From: a virus
Length of the DNA: 57,520 bases
IMG/VR virus record: IMGVR_UViG_3300025118_000016
Location: 1 to 57,520 of that record
Reading direction: 5' to 3' (one strand)
In this document: positions 32,768 to 39,532 of the stretch, in pieces
Layout of the letters: each line of letters starts with the position of its first letter
Position numbering within the stretch: the stretch's first letter is position 1
The notes under the pieces: model-generated
Seen by the model: the letters and a program-made list of their open reading frames with translations, nothing else
Databases searched by the model: none
What the model was told of the DNA's origin: nothing
Position numbers and translations under genes: made by a program

Positions 32768-32968
32768 ATGGGATTCCCAGTGACCGGCCACGTCGTATTT
32801 ATATATCACTCAGACGTTGGATCGCATCATCCTCAATTCGCTTCCTTCAGTGAAGCAGAAAAATTTGCAAACGATTTACGTGCCCTAACAAAACTCACTG
32901 TGAGTGAACCCATCCCCGTTATTGCAACAGAATCACATAAAGAAAGAATCGCAGACTTCCATAACTGA
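32768..32968 (+). CDS. Small protein, 66 aa
   Basis: Start taken at MGFPVTGHVVFIYHSDVGS (32,768), with a longer in-frame option at 32,714. Strand-helix-strand layout with a His pair and helix EAEKFANDLRALTKLTV. A second frame (32,662-32,853) overlaps and could be the true upstream gene. Unknown. Confidence 0.5.
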   Translation: MGFPVTGHVVFIYHSDVGSHHPQFASFSEAEKFANDLRALTKLTVSEPIPVIATESHKERIADFHN

Positions 32969-33004
32969 CATGCTATCTTTAGTAATCACGTATCTTTTTA
33001 AATA

Positions 33005-33256
33005 ATGGCTTCTGTCATAAGCGTCTCTGTGCCAGCTGAACTCGCTCGTAGATGGAAAGCATCAGAGAAGAATATAAGTCCCTCTGCACTCTTCCAAACT
33101 GCCTTAGAAACAGAATTAGATAATACAAACAAGGCAATGAATTATTGGAGCGGTCGTGCTCTTTCAGCTGAGAAAAAATTAAAAACTATTCAAAATGTAA
33201 TCAATGCCAATGATAAGGATGTCAAGAAATTTCTATTGTTCGAAAATGATCGGTAG
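33005..33256 (+). CDS. Ribbon-helix-helix DNA-binding protein, 83 aa
   Basis: VISVSVPAELARRWKASEKN, then PSALFQTALETELDNTN: the beta-strand, helix, turn, helix pattern of the RHH (MetJ/Arc, antitoxin-like) family. A toxin partner is not evident. It probably regulates phage or host promoters. Confidence 0.66.
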   Translation: MASVISVSVPAELARRWKASEKNISPSALFQTALETELDNTNKAMNYWSGRALSAEKKLKTIQNVINANDKDVKKFLLFENDR

Positions 33257-33278
33257 CAGTAGAATAGATCAGTCATAA

Positions 33279-33491
33279 ATGTCTACTCATTTAATGAATG
33301 TAGTTATAACACCAGACTTATTTCCTATGACTAATAAAACTACTGAGCGGCACGAAATACTCTCCGTCTTAGAAGAACTAAAAGAAGAACATGTAGTGCC
33401 AATTAATATGAGTACCGGAGAATTTATGATGGAATGTATGTCTCGAGGACTGAACGATTATCGAAAAGATCTAGTTGTTTACGATTGTTAG
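33279..33491 (+). CDS. Small protein, 70 aa
   Basis: MSTHLMNVVITPDLFPMTNK, helix RHEILSVLEELKEEHVVP and a closing strand DLVVYDC. Alpha/beta. Unknown. Confidence 0.55.
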   Translation: MSTHLMNVVITPDLFPMTNKTTERHEILSVLEELKEEHVVPINMSTGEFMMECMSRGLNDYRKDLVVYDC

Positions 33492-33517
33492 AATAATTTA
33501 AAAAGTAAATATAGAAA

Positions 33518-34048
33518 ATGCCTAGCGAAGAGGAAACTAGAGAGTTTTTAAAACAATTCACTGCGCAACAAGAAACAGACACAGACCCAACTCAAGTAAT
33601 GAGCTGGCAAGAGAGAGTGGCTGCAAGAAAGGAAGACAGAATTAGAACTAGACAAGAAGCTGCAGAAAAAGCAAAGGCAACTTTAGAAGGTAGAAATACA
33701 ACTAATCCACCACGTAAAAAAGATGGTAAATCAAATCCCGAATATGATGACTATCGTCAAAAACAACTAGAAGATGAAGGTCTACTAGGAGAAACTGATC
33801 CAAATAGCGTATGGGCTAACCTTGAAAGAGGTGTTCGAATAAGACCTGAGCAAATGGGACAAGGTCATCAAAATGTAGGTGATTTTGTAGGCGATGCCGA
33901 GAATGTAGCTAAGTTTATAACAAAAATGCGTGCCGATTTAAATCTAGAAAATCCGCAAAATGAACAGCTAAGAGGTGATAATTATCAAGGCTATGACCAC
34001 CCCGACTTACTACCAGGGGAATATGACCGGAAACGCTATGCCCCATAA
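33518..34048 (+). CDS. Charged protein, 176 aa
   Basis: MPSEEETREFLKQFTAQQET, basic helix (ERVAARKEDRIRTRQEAAEK), then QNVGDFVGDAENVAKF and a Pro/Tyr end (LPGEYDRKRYAP). Highly hydrophilic. Unknown; the block's larger gene of this part. Confidence 0.58.
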   Translation: MPSEEETREFLKQFTAQQETDTDPTQVMSWQERVAARKEDRIRTRQEAAEKAKATLEGRNTTNPPRKKDGKSNPEYDDYRQKQLEDEGLLGETDPNSVWANLERGVRIRPEQMGQGHQNVGDFVGDAENVAKFITKMRADLNLENPQNEQLRGDNYQGYDHPDLLPGEYDRKRYAP

Positions 34049-34056
34049 AATAAAAA

Positions 34057-34152
34057 ATGAATGACTTTACTTACGTAATACTCTGGACACTAACAATAAA
34101 CTTGACCATAGTAATACTCCTCCAAATATTCTTAGATACTGAAGAAGATTAA
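34057..34152 (+). CDS. Small membrane peptide, 31 aa
   Basis: MNDFTYVILWTLTINLTIVI, LLQIFLDTEED: one transmembrane helix with an acidic tail. Comparable to other single-span peptides here (19,118; 27,169; 45,634). Confidence 0.45.
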   Translation: MNDFTYVILWTLTINLTIVILLQIFLDTEED

Positions 34153-34183
34153 TTATAGTATTACATAGTGGAAATTCGATTCA

Positions 34184-34285
34184 TCAACCGAGAAAAGAAA
34201 TCTTTGCCACCCACTTTGCTATCAGCCAATATATAGTCAGAACCACTGTTGCTGAACCAATTGACAAAGCGAGAAAAGAGATCAT
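34184..34285 (-). CDS. Small membrane peptide, 33 aa
   Basis: MISFLALSIGSATVVLTIYW then LIAKWVAKISFLG: one transmembrane helix on the minus strand. A 10-residue upstream frame (MNNELNQAIK, start 34,314) overlaps its ATG by ATGA, suggesting a leader or coupling pair. Unknown. Confidence 0.45.
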   Translation of the reverse strand: MISFLALSIGSATVVLTIYWLIAKWVAKISFLG

Positions 34286-34404
34286 TTGATGGCTTGATTG
34301 AGTTCATTATTCATATATAAGTTTATAGGATGTTAGAGGTAAAAGATAAATAATTCCGTAACATCTGTAGCCAATCTAGAGTAATCATATCTGCTAAAAA
34401 TAAA

Positions 34405-34569
34405 GTGACTAAGCATTACACCGTTGGATATCACGAAGCTGATCGTTCACATCGAGATATTTGTACTTATGCTAATAGTTCTTTCGAAGCTGAGGAATTC
34501 GCCACAGAAGATGTCATTTACTTACATGAACATCCTAATTCAATCGAGTCAATCTGCCTAGAAGATTAA
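34405..34569 (+). CDS. Small protein, 54 aa (GTG start, uncertain)
   Basis: From GTG 34,405: MTKHYTVGYHEADRSHRDIC then ANSSFEAEEFATEDVIYLHE. Protein-like and related in its middle to the 55-aa gene at 32,220 (HEEADQ / HEADRS). No SD is visible. It ends overlapping the convergent minus-strand gene by 4 nt. Confidence 0.45.
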   Translation: MTKHYTVGYHEADRSHRDICTYANSSFEAEEFATEDVIYLHEHPNSIESICLED

Positions 34570-35300
34570 TAGCCACCCCTCGTGGGATCTCCTCCCGTCA
34601 TACTCTCTCTAAATCTTCTCTGATATTCAGGCGGACCGCCTGAATTTTCAAGAGTCGTAGGATTCGCTATAGTAGCGCCGCCTCCACGTTGATCAGACCC
34701 TTGATTAACATTAATAGGAACATTGGCATCAGCAACCAACCAAGGATCAGCATAAGGAACTGATACCTGAGGATAATCAAGTAGCAAATCCCGATCCAGA
34801 CCTGGATCATGAGGTTCATAAACACGCTCAAGAGGATCTATAGGACCCTGTGCATCCATAATGCTCTTCATCTTTTCATATTGAGGATCATACGGATTAT
34901 CAAGAGGATTAGACGCCAGTGTGTCACCCAGAGTTACTCCTGTATTATTGTTCTTACCTGCCAATAAACTCTGTAAAAACAACCGCCCGTTACCTAAAAA
35001 CGCAGGATTGGCACCTGGTAAATTGCTCTGATCTCCAACAGATGGCTCTCCATCTGGTCCTAACCAGTGGCCAGGAAACGTACCAGGCATAAGCGGATCA
35101 TCATATTCCATGACGTGCCGATATCTACCAGTACCTCCAGGTTCTTGTTCTACTCCCCTCCAATTCCAATTTCCTGTTGGAGAGATAAGAGGTGGGAAAG
35201 TGTTTGGGTCTATGGATTCGTAACCGCTCATAGGTTGCATTTCCATCTTTCTATCAATACTATTTCTTTTAATTTTAACTGTACTAAGTACTACATCCAA
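34566..35300 (-). CDS. Pro/Gly/Asp-rich protein, 244 aa
   Basis: Start at TTG 35,300 or a later ATG (MEMQPMSGYESID). Composition is Pro, Gly, Asp, Asn-rich with ADPWLVADANVP and a basic end (PPEYQRRFRESM). It follows the 161-aa gene with almost no gap. Similar Pro/Trp-rich composition occurs in the minus-strand genes at 42,024, 42,422 and 45,217, all with a PWL motif or close. Unknown role; possibly accessory virion proteins. Confidence 0.6.
   Translation of the reverse strand: MDVVLSTVKIKRNSIDRKMEMQPMSGYESIDPNTFPPLISPTGNWNWRGVEQEPGGTGRYRHVMEYDDPLMPGTFPGHWLGPDGEPSVGDQSNLPGANPAFLGNGRLFLQSLLAGKNNNTGVTLGDTLASNPLDNPYDPQYEKMKSIMDAQGPIDPLERVYEPHDPGLDRDLLLDYPQVSVPYADPWLVADANVPINVNQGSDQRGGGATIANPTTLENSGGPPEYQRRFRESMTGGDPTRGGY
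35268..35286 (-). promoter_or_regulatory. Repeated AT-rich element (copy 1)
   Basis: TTTAATTTTAACTGTACTA on the plus strand, exactly repeated at 35,794-35,812. Each copy is just upstream of a minus-strand start, so it is a promoter or operator candidate for these genes. A looser version (TTTAATATTTTACTGTCAA, 2,134-2,152) precedes the minus gene ending at 1,700. Confidence 0.45.
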
Positions 35301-35786
35301 TTAGAAGCCTGCCACCGCACTAGTCGCGGGAGGCCAATACTGCTCTAGTTCAATGTTCTTCGGAAAGAAATCTAGTCCTTGCTTCCACTCTTCACTCCCA
35401 AAATCTGAAGCATCCTCAATATAAGCTGGAGCTTGTATTGGAGGCTGATAGGGTAGGAACTGTGGATGAACTGAATCACTCATAATTCCTGTATAAGGAG
35501 AAGCAACAGGAGGTCCTACATAATCTGTTACCCCTAGACTATTCATCAATTGCTGGTCCTCAATAGATTCATCAGAAAAAGCATGATCTAATTGCCACTG
35601 TCTCTCATGTGCAGGGGAATGTCCTTTTCTCCAACCTTCACGTCCAATCATTTGTTTAACAGCGTCATTCCCTATATCAGCAGGCTCCCAAGAACGACCG
35701 CCTATATATTCTGGTAAAAAACGTCTTGCGTTGTACCAACGATCTTCTATAGAAGGATTAGCTCCTGGCATTTTTCTAATTAACAA
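35301..35786 (-). CDS. Protein of 161 aa, unknown
   Basis: TTG start at 35,786 is preceded by AAAGGA; an ATG five codons in has no SD. Sequence contains EDRWYNARRFLPEYIGG, a basic helix (REGWRKGHSPAHERQW) and FFPKNIELEQYWPP. No family recognised. Lies between psbA's terminator and the 244-aa gene. Confidence 0.6.
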   Translation of the reverse strand: MLIRKMPGANPSIEDRWYNARRFLPEYIGGRSWEPADIGNDAVKQMIGREGWRKGHSPAHERQWQLDHAFSDESIEDQQLMNSLGVTDYVGPPVASPYTGIMSDSVHPQFLPYQPPIQAPAYIEDASDFGSEEWKQGLDFFPKNIELEQYWPPATSAVAGF

Positions 35787-35793
35787 TATATCC

Positions 35794-35812
35794 TTTAATT
35801 TTAACTGTACTA
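35794..35812 (-). promoter_or_regulatory. Repeated AT-rich element (copy 2)
   Basis: Second exact copy of the 19-nt element, next to the psbA terminator and just upstream of the 161-aa gene on the minus strand. Confidence 0.45.
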
Positions 35813-35815
35813 CGT

Positions 35816-35849
35816 ATAAAAAAAGACCTGAGGCACCACCCCCAGGTCC
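35816..35849 (-). terminator. psbA terminator
   Basis: Read on the minus strand, GACCTG pairs with CAGGTC (6 bp, 12-nt loop) and is followed by seven or more T. It lies about 75 bp after the psbA stop at 35,925 and insulates psbA from the next minus-strand genes. Confidence 0.85.
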
Positions 35850-35924
35850 TTCAGTTGTTTAGCACACACGCACACGGTAAAAACCATGCACCTATAAAAA
35901 TCTAGCTAGAAAAACACTTAAACG

Positions 35925-37016
35925 TCAACCAATTGAAGGTGCCAATAGAGCAACCTCAGTGGTGTCAGTAGAAGCTAGATCAAGTGGGAAGTTATGAGCG
36001 TTACGCTCATGCATGACCTCCATACCTAAATTGGCACGGTTAAGGACATCACCCCACGTTGGTACAACTTTCCCATTCGCATCAAGGATGGATTGATTAA
36101 AATTGAACCCATTTAAATTAAATGCCATAGTGCTTATACCCATAGAGGTAAACCACACGCAGACAACGGGGAAAACAGCAAGGAAGAAGTGAAGAGAGCG
36201 GCTGTTGTTGAAGCTTGCATACTGGAAGATTAAACGTCCAAAGTATCCATGGGCTGCAACGATGTTATAAGTTTCTTCCTCTTGCCCAAATTTGTACCCG
36301 TAATTTTGAGACTCATTCTCGGTCGTTTCCTTGATAAGAGAGGAGGTGACCAAGGAACCATGCATAGCAGAGAACAAAGCGCCTCCAAACATCCCCGCAA
36401 CCCCCAACATATGGAAAGGATGCATAAGGATATTATGTTCCGCCTGAAAGACAAACATAAAGTTAAACGTCCCTGAGATACCCAACGGCATACCGTCAGA
36501 GAGACTTCCTTGTCCGAACGGATAAATAAGGAATACCGCAAAGGCGGCTGAAACTGGTGCGGAATAAGCGACACAAATCCAAGGTCGCATTCCTAATCTA
36601 TAGCTAAGTTCCCATTGTCGTCCCATGTAAGCAGAGATACCAATGAGGAAATGGAAGATGATGAGTTGGTATGGCCCTCCGTTATAGAGCCACTCATCAA
36701 TCGTCGCAGCTTCCCATATTGGGTAAAAATGCATTCCGATTGCGTTGGAACTTGGGACAATCGCACCTGAGATAATGTTGTTTCCATAAAGGAGAGATCC
36801 TGCTACTGGTTCACGGATCCCATCAATATCAACAGGAGGAGCAGCTATAAATGCAATAATAAAACAGGTTGTCGCAGTCAAAAGACAAGGTATCATTAAG
36901 ACTCCAAACCAACCGACATAAAGCCGATTATTTGTAGATGTTACCCAGTCACAAAACTCCGGCCATCCCTGTAGCAGAGAGGAATCTAACTCCCTCTGCT
37001 TTATGGCAGTGCTCAT
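35925..37016 (-). CDS. psbA: Photosystem II D1 protein
   Basis: 363 aa, slightly longer than cyanobacterial D1 (about 358-360). D1 binds the P680, pheophytin, QB and Mn-cluster cofactors and turns over fast under light. Seen: five transmembrane regions; [12 protein letters not shown]; the DE loop with [15 protein letters not shown] and the QB-binding [15 protein letters not shown]; the C-terminal [16 protein letters not shown] processing end. No frameshift, intron or stop. Phage psbA replaces decaying host D1 during infection. It has a clear terminator and a 5' UTR with a TAAGCC/GGCTTA hairpin. No psbD or other PSII genes follow. Confidence 0.97.
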   Translation of the reverse strand: MSTAIKQRELDSSLLQGWPEFCDWVTSTNNRLYVGWFGVLMIPCLLTATTCFIIAFIAAPPVDIDGIREPVAGSLLYGNNIISGAIVPSSNAIGMHFYPIWEAATIDEWLYNGGPYQLIIFHFLIGISAYMGRQWELSYRLGMRPWICVAYSAPVSAAFAVFLIYPFGQGSLSDGMPLGISGTFNFMFVFQAEHNILMHPFHMLGVAGMFGGALFSAMHGSLVTSSLIKETTENESQNYGYKFGQEEETYNIVAAHGYFGRLIFQYASFNNSRSLHFFLAVFPVVCVWFTSMGISTMAFNLNGFNFNQSILDANGKVVPTWGDVLNRANLGMEVMHERNAHNFPLDLASTDTTEVALLAPSIG

Positions 37017-37146
37017 GATGATTGGTTATTAAAAAATAATTAAGCCTGTTAGATGGCTTAGCATAAGTCTACATGGGCTAGATAAGCTTATGATCCAAAA
37101 GTATTCCTAATCCCTAAAGTAATCTATCTAGTCCGTATATCACTAG

Positions 37147-37154
37147 TATAAATA
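37147..37154 (+). promoter_or_regulatory. TATAAATA late-promoter box
   Basis: Exact TATAAATA, the T4-type late promoter -10, nine nucleotides before the ATG at 37,163. It lies in the intergenic region between psbA and the 55-aa gene. Confidence 0.42.
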
Positions 37155-37162
37155 CGAGACAA

Positions 37163-37330
37163 ATGACCTACAACGATGATCAGGAAGCAATAAAAATCAT
37201 TTATAAAAATGAATTTTTCGCTAAACCTGAAAACAAACATAGACGTGATGAATTAATAAGAGAAATCCTTAAAAACCAAGTTGAAACAGAAAATAAGATT
37301 ATGAACGCAAAAAATCAAACAACAGAATAA
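37163..37330 (+). CDS. Small protein, 55 aa
   Basis: MTYNDDQEAIKIIYKNEFFA, then a basic helix with HRRDELIREILKNQVE. ATG follows a TATAAATA box closely. It overlaps the 2OG oxygenase gene convergently by 32 nt. Unknown. Confidence 0.55.
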   Translation: MTYNDDQEAIKIIYKNEFFAKPENKHRRDELIREILKNQVETENKIMNAKNQTTE

Positions 37331-37799
37331 ATCTCCAAGTCTCAGATTCATTATGTGCCTCGTGCCATTTATGGTCATCGAATGCAAATGCTTTACCAGG
37401 TTCCCAATGATGGACAGTATCTTCAACTCGGAGCCAACAAGAAGAGGAGTTCTTAGGAATAATTAATCCTAAGTGACCACGATAAACATCCTCATCAATG
37501 TAGCCCTGATGAGGTTTAATATGTGTGTGAGGAGCTAAAGCTGAAAACCCAGCAGTTCTCAATCCGGGGATCTTTTCAACTAACTCAGTTGTTTTTGGAC
37601 ACAACTTACAGTTCTTTTCATTCTTTTTACCAAGTGTGTAGAGACCAAAAACATCCCATTTCCCTACGTATAGTTTGGTATCAGGCCATTCTATGAAGTG
37701 ATTAGTGTCATGCTCAACTTCATCAAAAAATAAATCATCAAGCTCTTCAAGTATGTCTTGCCAATTCCCTTCTAGTGTTTCTAAAAATGGAAATTCCAC
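37299..37799 (-). CDS. Aspartyl/asparaginyl beta-hydroxylase-like 2OG oxygenase
   Basis: 166 aa. Iron/2OG enzymes of this type hydroxylate protein side chains. Conserved points: HTHIKPHQGYIDED, YRGHLGLIIP, the second iron site in KWHEAHNESETWRFILL with a later Arg for 2OG binding. Size matches compact AspH-domain proteins. A different 2OG oxygenase is at 55,011. The cyanophage target is unknown. Confidence 0.78.
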   Translation of the reverse strand: MEFPFLETLEGNWQDILEELDDLFFDEVEHDTNHFIEWPDTKLYVGKWDVFGLYTLGKKNEKNCKLCPKTTELVEKIPGLRTAGFSALAPHTHIKPHQGYIDEDVYRGHLGLIIPKNSSSCWLRVEDTVHHWEPGKAFAFDDHKWHEAHNESETWRFILLFDFLRS

Positions 37800-37829
37800 G
37801 GCAAGACATTAAGAGCTTACCCAGTTTAA

Positions 37830-37985
37830 TCAGACTGCTACTTTGCGATCTTTAGGTTCGTAATGGTAAACAACGCCACGATAAGTATGCTTCGCTTCAC
37901 CACGAACACGCTTAAGCTCGCAGTCAGAGCTGCTAAGTACTTCGGGCTTCTGATAAGAAATGCCTCTGTAGGTTAAACGTTTCAT
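37830..37985 (-). CDS. DUF4278-like protein, 51 aa
   Basis: MKRLTYRGISYQKPEVLSSS opens with the LTYRGxSY signature of DUF4278, a small family common in cyanobacteria; ends HTYRGVVYHYEPKDRKVAV. Presumably host derived. Function unknown. Upstream of the aspartyl-hydroxylase-like gene on the same strand. Confidence 0.75.
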   Translation of the reverse strand: MKRLTYRGISYQKPEVLSSSDCELKRVRGEAKHTYRGVVYHYEPKDRKVAV

Positions 37986-38083
37986 AAGAGTGTCCTCTTG
38001 CGTGAGTCCTCTTAATTATACATTTTTTGTAGCGATCGATACAGTTTGTAGTGATACACCAATAGTTAAGAAAGTATTAAGAA

Positions 38084-38175
38084 ACTGGAGGGGAGCAGCC
38101 CAACCGCTGTCTCTCGGCAAGGCCCTTAATTTAAAAGCGCAGGAAACAGTAAAAACCGCGCTTCCCTCCAGGCCT
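38084..38175 (+). ncRNA. Structured RNA candidate (three-way junction, Yfr2/Cyano-1-like)
   Basis: Stem 38,084-38,091 pairs with 38,164-38,171 (8 bp, all Watson-Crick). Within it, AAGCGC (38,135-38,140) pairs with GCGCTT (38,158-38,163) over a 17-nt loop containing AGGAAACAGT, and CAGC/GCTG pair near 38,095-38,109. The region is far richer in GC than its surroundings. A conserved GGAAACA loop on a GC helix recalls the Yfr2/Cyano-1 family (recalled, not checked). A short hairpin TCCGG/CCGGA lies at 38,189-38,202, then TATAAT at 38,203. Confidence 0.45.
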
Positions 38176-38221
38176 GACACTGTTCTTCTCCGGCCCACCG
38201 GATATAATACAATTACTATAC

Positions 38222-38259
38222 CCTTCGTCCCAAATTGAGGCGGTTTGATCAGGTTCCTC
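38222..38259 (+). repeat. 38-nt antisense copy of the gene at 20.7 kb
   Basis: Reverse complement of 20,720-20,757 with one change (G at 38,242). A plus-strand transcript would pair with that mRNA over 38 nt including one G-U pair. TATAAT lies 14 nt upstream of the segment and a T-run (38,272-38,278) is 13 nt downstream. Confidence 0.9.
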
Positions 38260-38537
38260 ACTCTTCTGTTCTTTTTTTAAGACCTATTAAATATTTAGAC
38301 CCGCGAGCATCGCCAAATAAATGGTTGAAATTTATATTGCTTGATCTTCTGAAACAAGATACAGAAGAATCAAAAAAAGCATTGGAATGGGCTCTACCAG
38401 CAATGGCTAGTTGGCTAGAAGCTGGGTTAATAGATCAGCTGTTTGCGGAATGGATAGAGCAGTACATCCATCTTTTAGAAAAACCTGAAAACAATCAAAA
38501 TAACGAGAACCAGCTGTGTTTGCATATAGATTCTTAG
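38235..38537 (+). CDS. Protein of about 100 aa, unknown (TTG start uncertain)
   Basis: From TTG 38,235 the frame covers the antisense segment, then LKFILLDLLKQDTEESKKAL, ALPAMASWLEAGLIDQLFAE, WIEQYIHLLEKPENNQ: amphipathic helices that look native. Real start may be downstream. It overlaps the minus-strand 199-aa gene by about 130 nt at the 3' end. Unknown. Confidence 0.5.
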   Translation: MRRFDQVPHSSVLFLRPIKYLDPRASPNKWLKFILLDLLKQDTEESKKALEWALPAMASWLEAGLIDQLFAEWIEQYIHLLEKPENNQNNENQLCLHIDS

Positions 38538-39006
38538 GAGTAAGTCCTACTATCTTGAAATGTTTTCTCACAGGGTCTTGTATAAGAGGAGGACGATACC
38601 AACGAAAAGCTTTACGCTTAGTATCTAAAATCCACTCTGGATGATGTTTATGCCAGCGGCTCCAAGCATGAAACTGCCGATCTGGATCACCGGATGTGCA
38701 ATCTAATTCAATAAAATCACCTGACTGAATTACCCAACGTAAACGTAAGACTTCTTGAAATCCTCGACGGATCGCTTTCATTCCAACTTTACCAGTGAAC
38801 TGATTCTTTATAGATCGTTTCCGTTTATTAGATCGATCATTCCACCAATCATTTAACTGACGACGAGACTTACCAACAGCAAAACCAACCTTCCAAAAAT
38901 AGTGGCCTTCCTCATATTTGTACTCAGGAGAAACACAAACTTTGCAAAGTTGATCCTCGACATAAAATGTAGAACTTGTAAACTTGCGGCGTACTCGATA
39001 AGTCAT
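38407..39006 (-). CDS. Basic protein, 199 aa, unknown
   Basis: MTYRVRRKFTSSTFYVEDQL, then Trp-rich basic sections (RRQLNDWWNDRSNKRKRSIK, HAWSRWHKHHPEWILD). Strongly basic, perhaps nucleic-acid binding. It overlaps the plus-strand frame at 38,235-38,537 convergently. Unknown family. Confidence 0.6.
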   Translation of the reverse strand: MTYRVRRKFTSSTFYVEDQLCKVCVSPEYKYEEGHYFWKVGFAVGKSRRQLNDWWNDRSNKRKRSIKNQFTGKVGMKAIRRGFQEVLRLRWVIQSGDFIELDCTSGDPDRQFHAWSRWHKHHPEWILDTKRKAFRWYRPPLIQDPVRKHFKIVGLTPKNLYANTAGSRYFDCFQVFLKDGCTALSIPQTADLLTQLLAN

Positions 39007-39007
39007 C

Positions 39008-39292
39008 GTGGAAGAACTACTAAAGCTAATTCAATCAGATCCTCAGCTCTGGGAAATAGTTGAACAACTAAAACACCAAGACGAAGAACCTGCTGATTTT
39101 TTTCTCAATGTAGCAAACATGCTAGCAGTCGAATTTGAAGAACTGCATAGAACAGATTTAAGCGACAAGCTCGCAGCTCTGTTCGGGGGTCTACCAGAAC
39201 CAGCATTCAAAATGGTCCCACTTCTTGTTCACATCGCATTAGACATCTTTCTAATGAGAGCTATACCCAATTCCGACGCAATAAAAGATTGA
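39008..39292 (+). CDS. Acidic helical protein, 94 aa
   Basis: GTG start. MEELLKLIQSDPQLWEIVEQ, FFLNVANMLAVEFEELHRTD, FKMVPLLVHIALDIFLM. All-helical. First gene of the replication cluster, upstream of DNA polymerase. Unknown. Confidence 0.6.
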   Translation: MEELLKLIQSDPQLWEIVEQLKHQDEEPADFFLNVANMLAVEFEELHRTDLSDKLAALFGGLPEPAFKMVPLLVHIALDIFLMRAIPNSDAIKD

Positions 39293-39295
39293 GCC

Positions 39296-39529
39296 ATGCA
39301 AAGCGGATTCGTATTATATGACCCTGATAATAAAAAAATACTGTGCATTTCAGGGGATAAAACAAGTGTAGAACTTGTCGACGTTAACAAAACAAACAAC
39401 CTAAATAAAGCGCTCTGCTTGCCCGACCTAACATCGGTTAAGAATATCTACGAACGATTCAAAAAACTAGCTTTAGTTGAAGAACTTGATATAGTAAACA
39501 TCGCAAAATTATATAAAAACTGCTACTAA
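39296..39529 (+). CDS. Small protein, 77 aa
   Basis: MQSGFVLYDPDNKKILCISG is a beta start, then helix VKNIYERFKKLALVEEL. Lies 3 bp upstream of the polymerase gene. Unknown. Confidence 0.58.
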   Translation: MQSGFVLYDPDNKKILCISGDKTSVELVDVNKTNNLNKALCLPDLTSVKNIYERFKKLALVEELDIVNIAKLYKNCY

Positions 39530-39532
39530 TGC

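Noticed and set aside
38016-38261. 81-codon minus-strand frame covering the ncRNA candidate
   Set aside because: Low protein-like character; it starts in the copied antisense segment, and structured RNA explains the region better.
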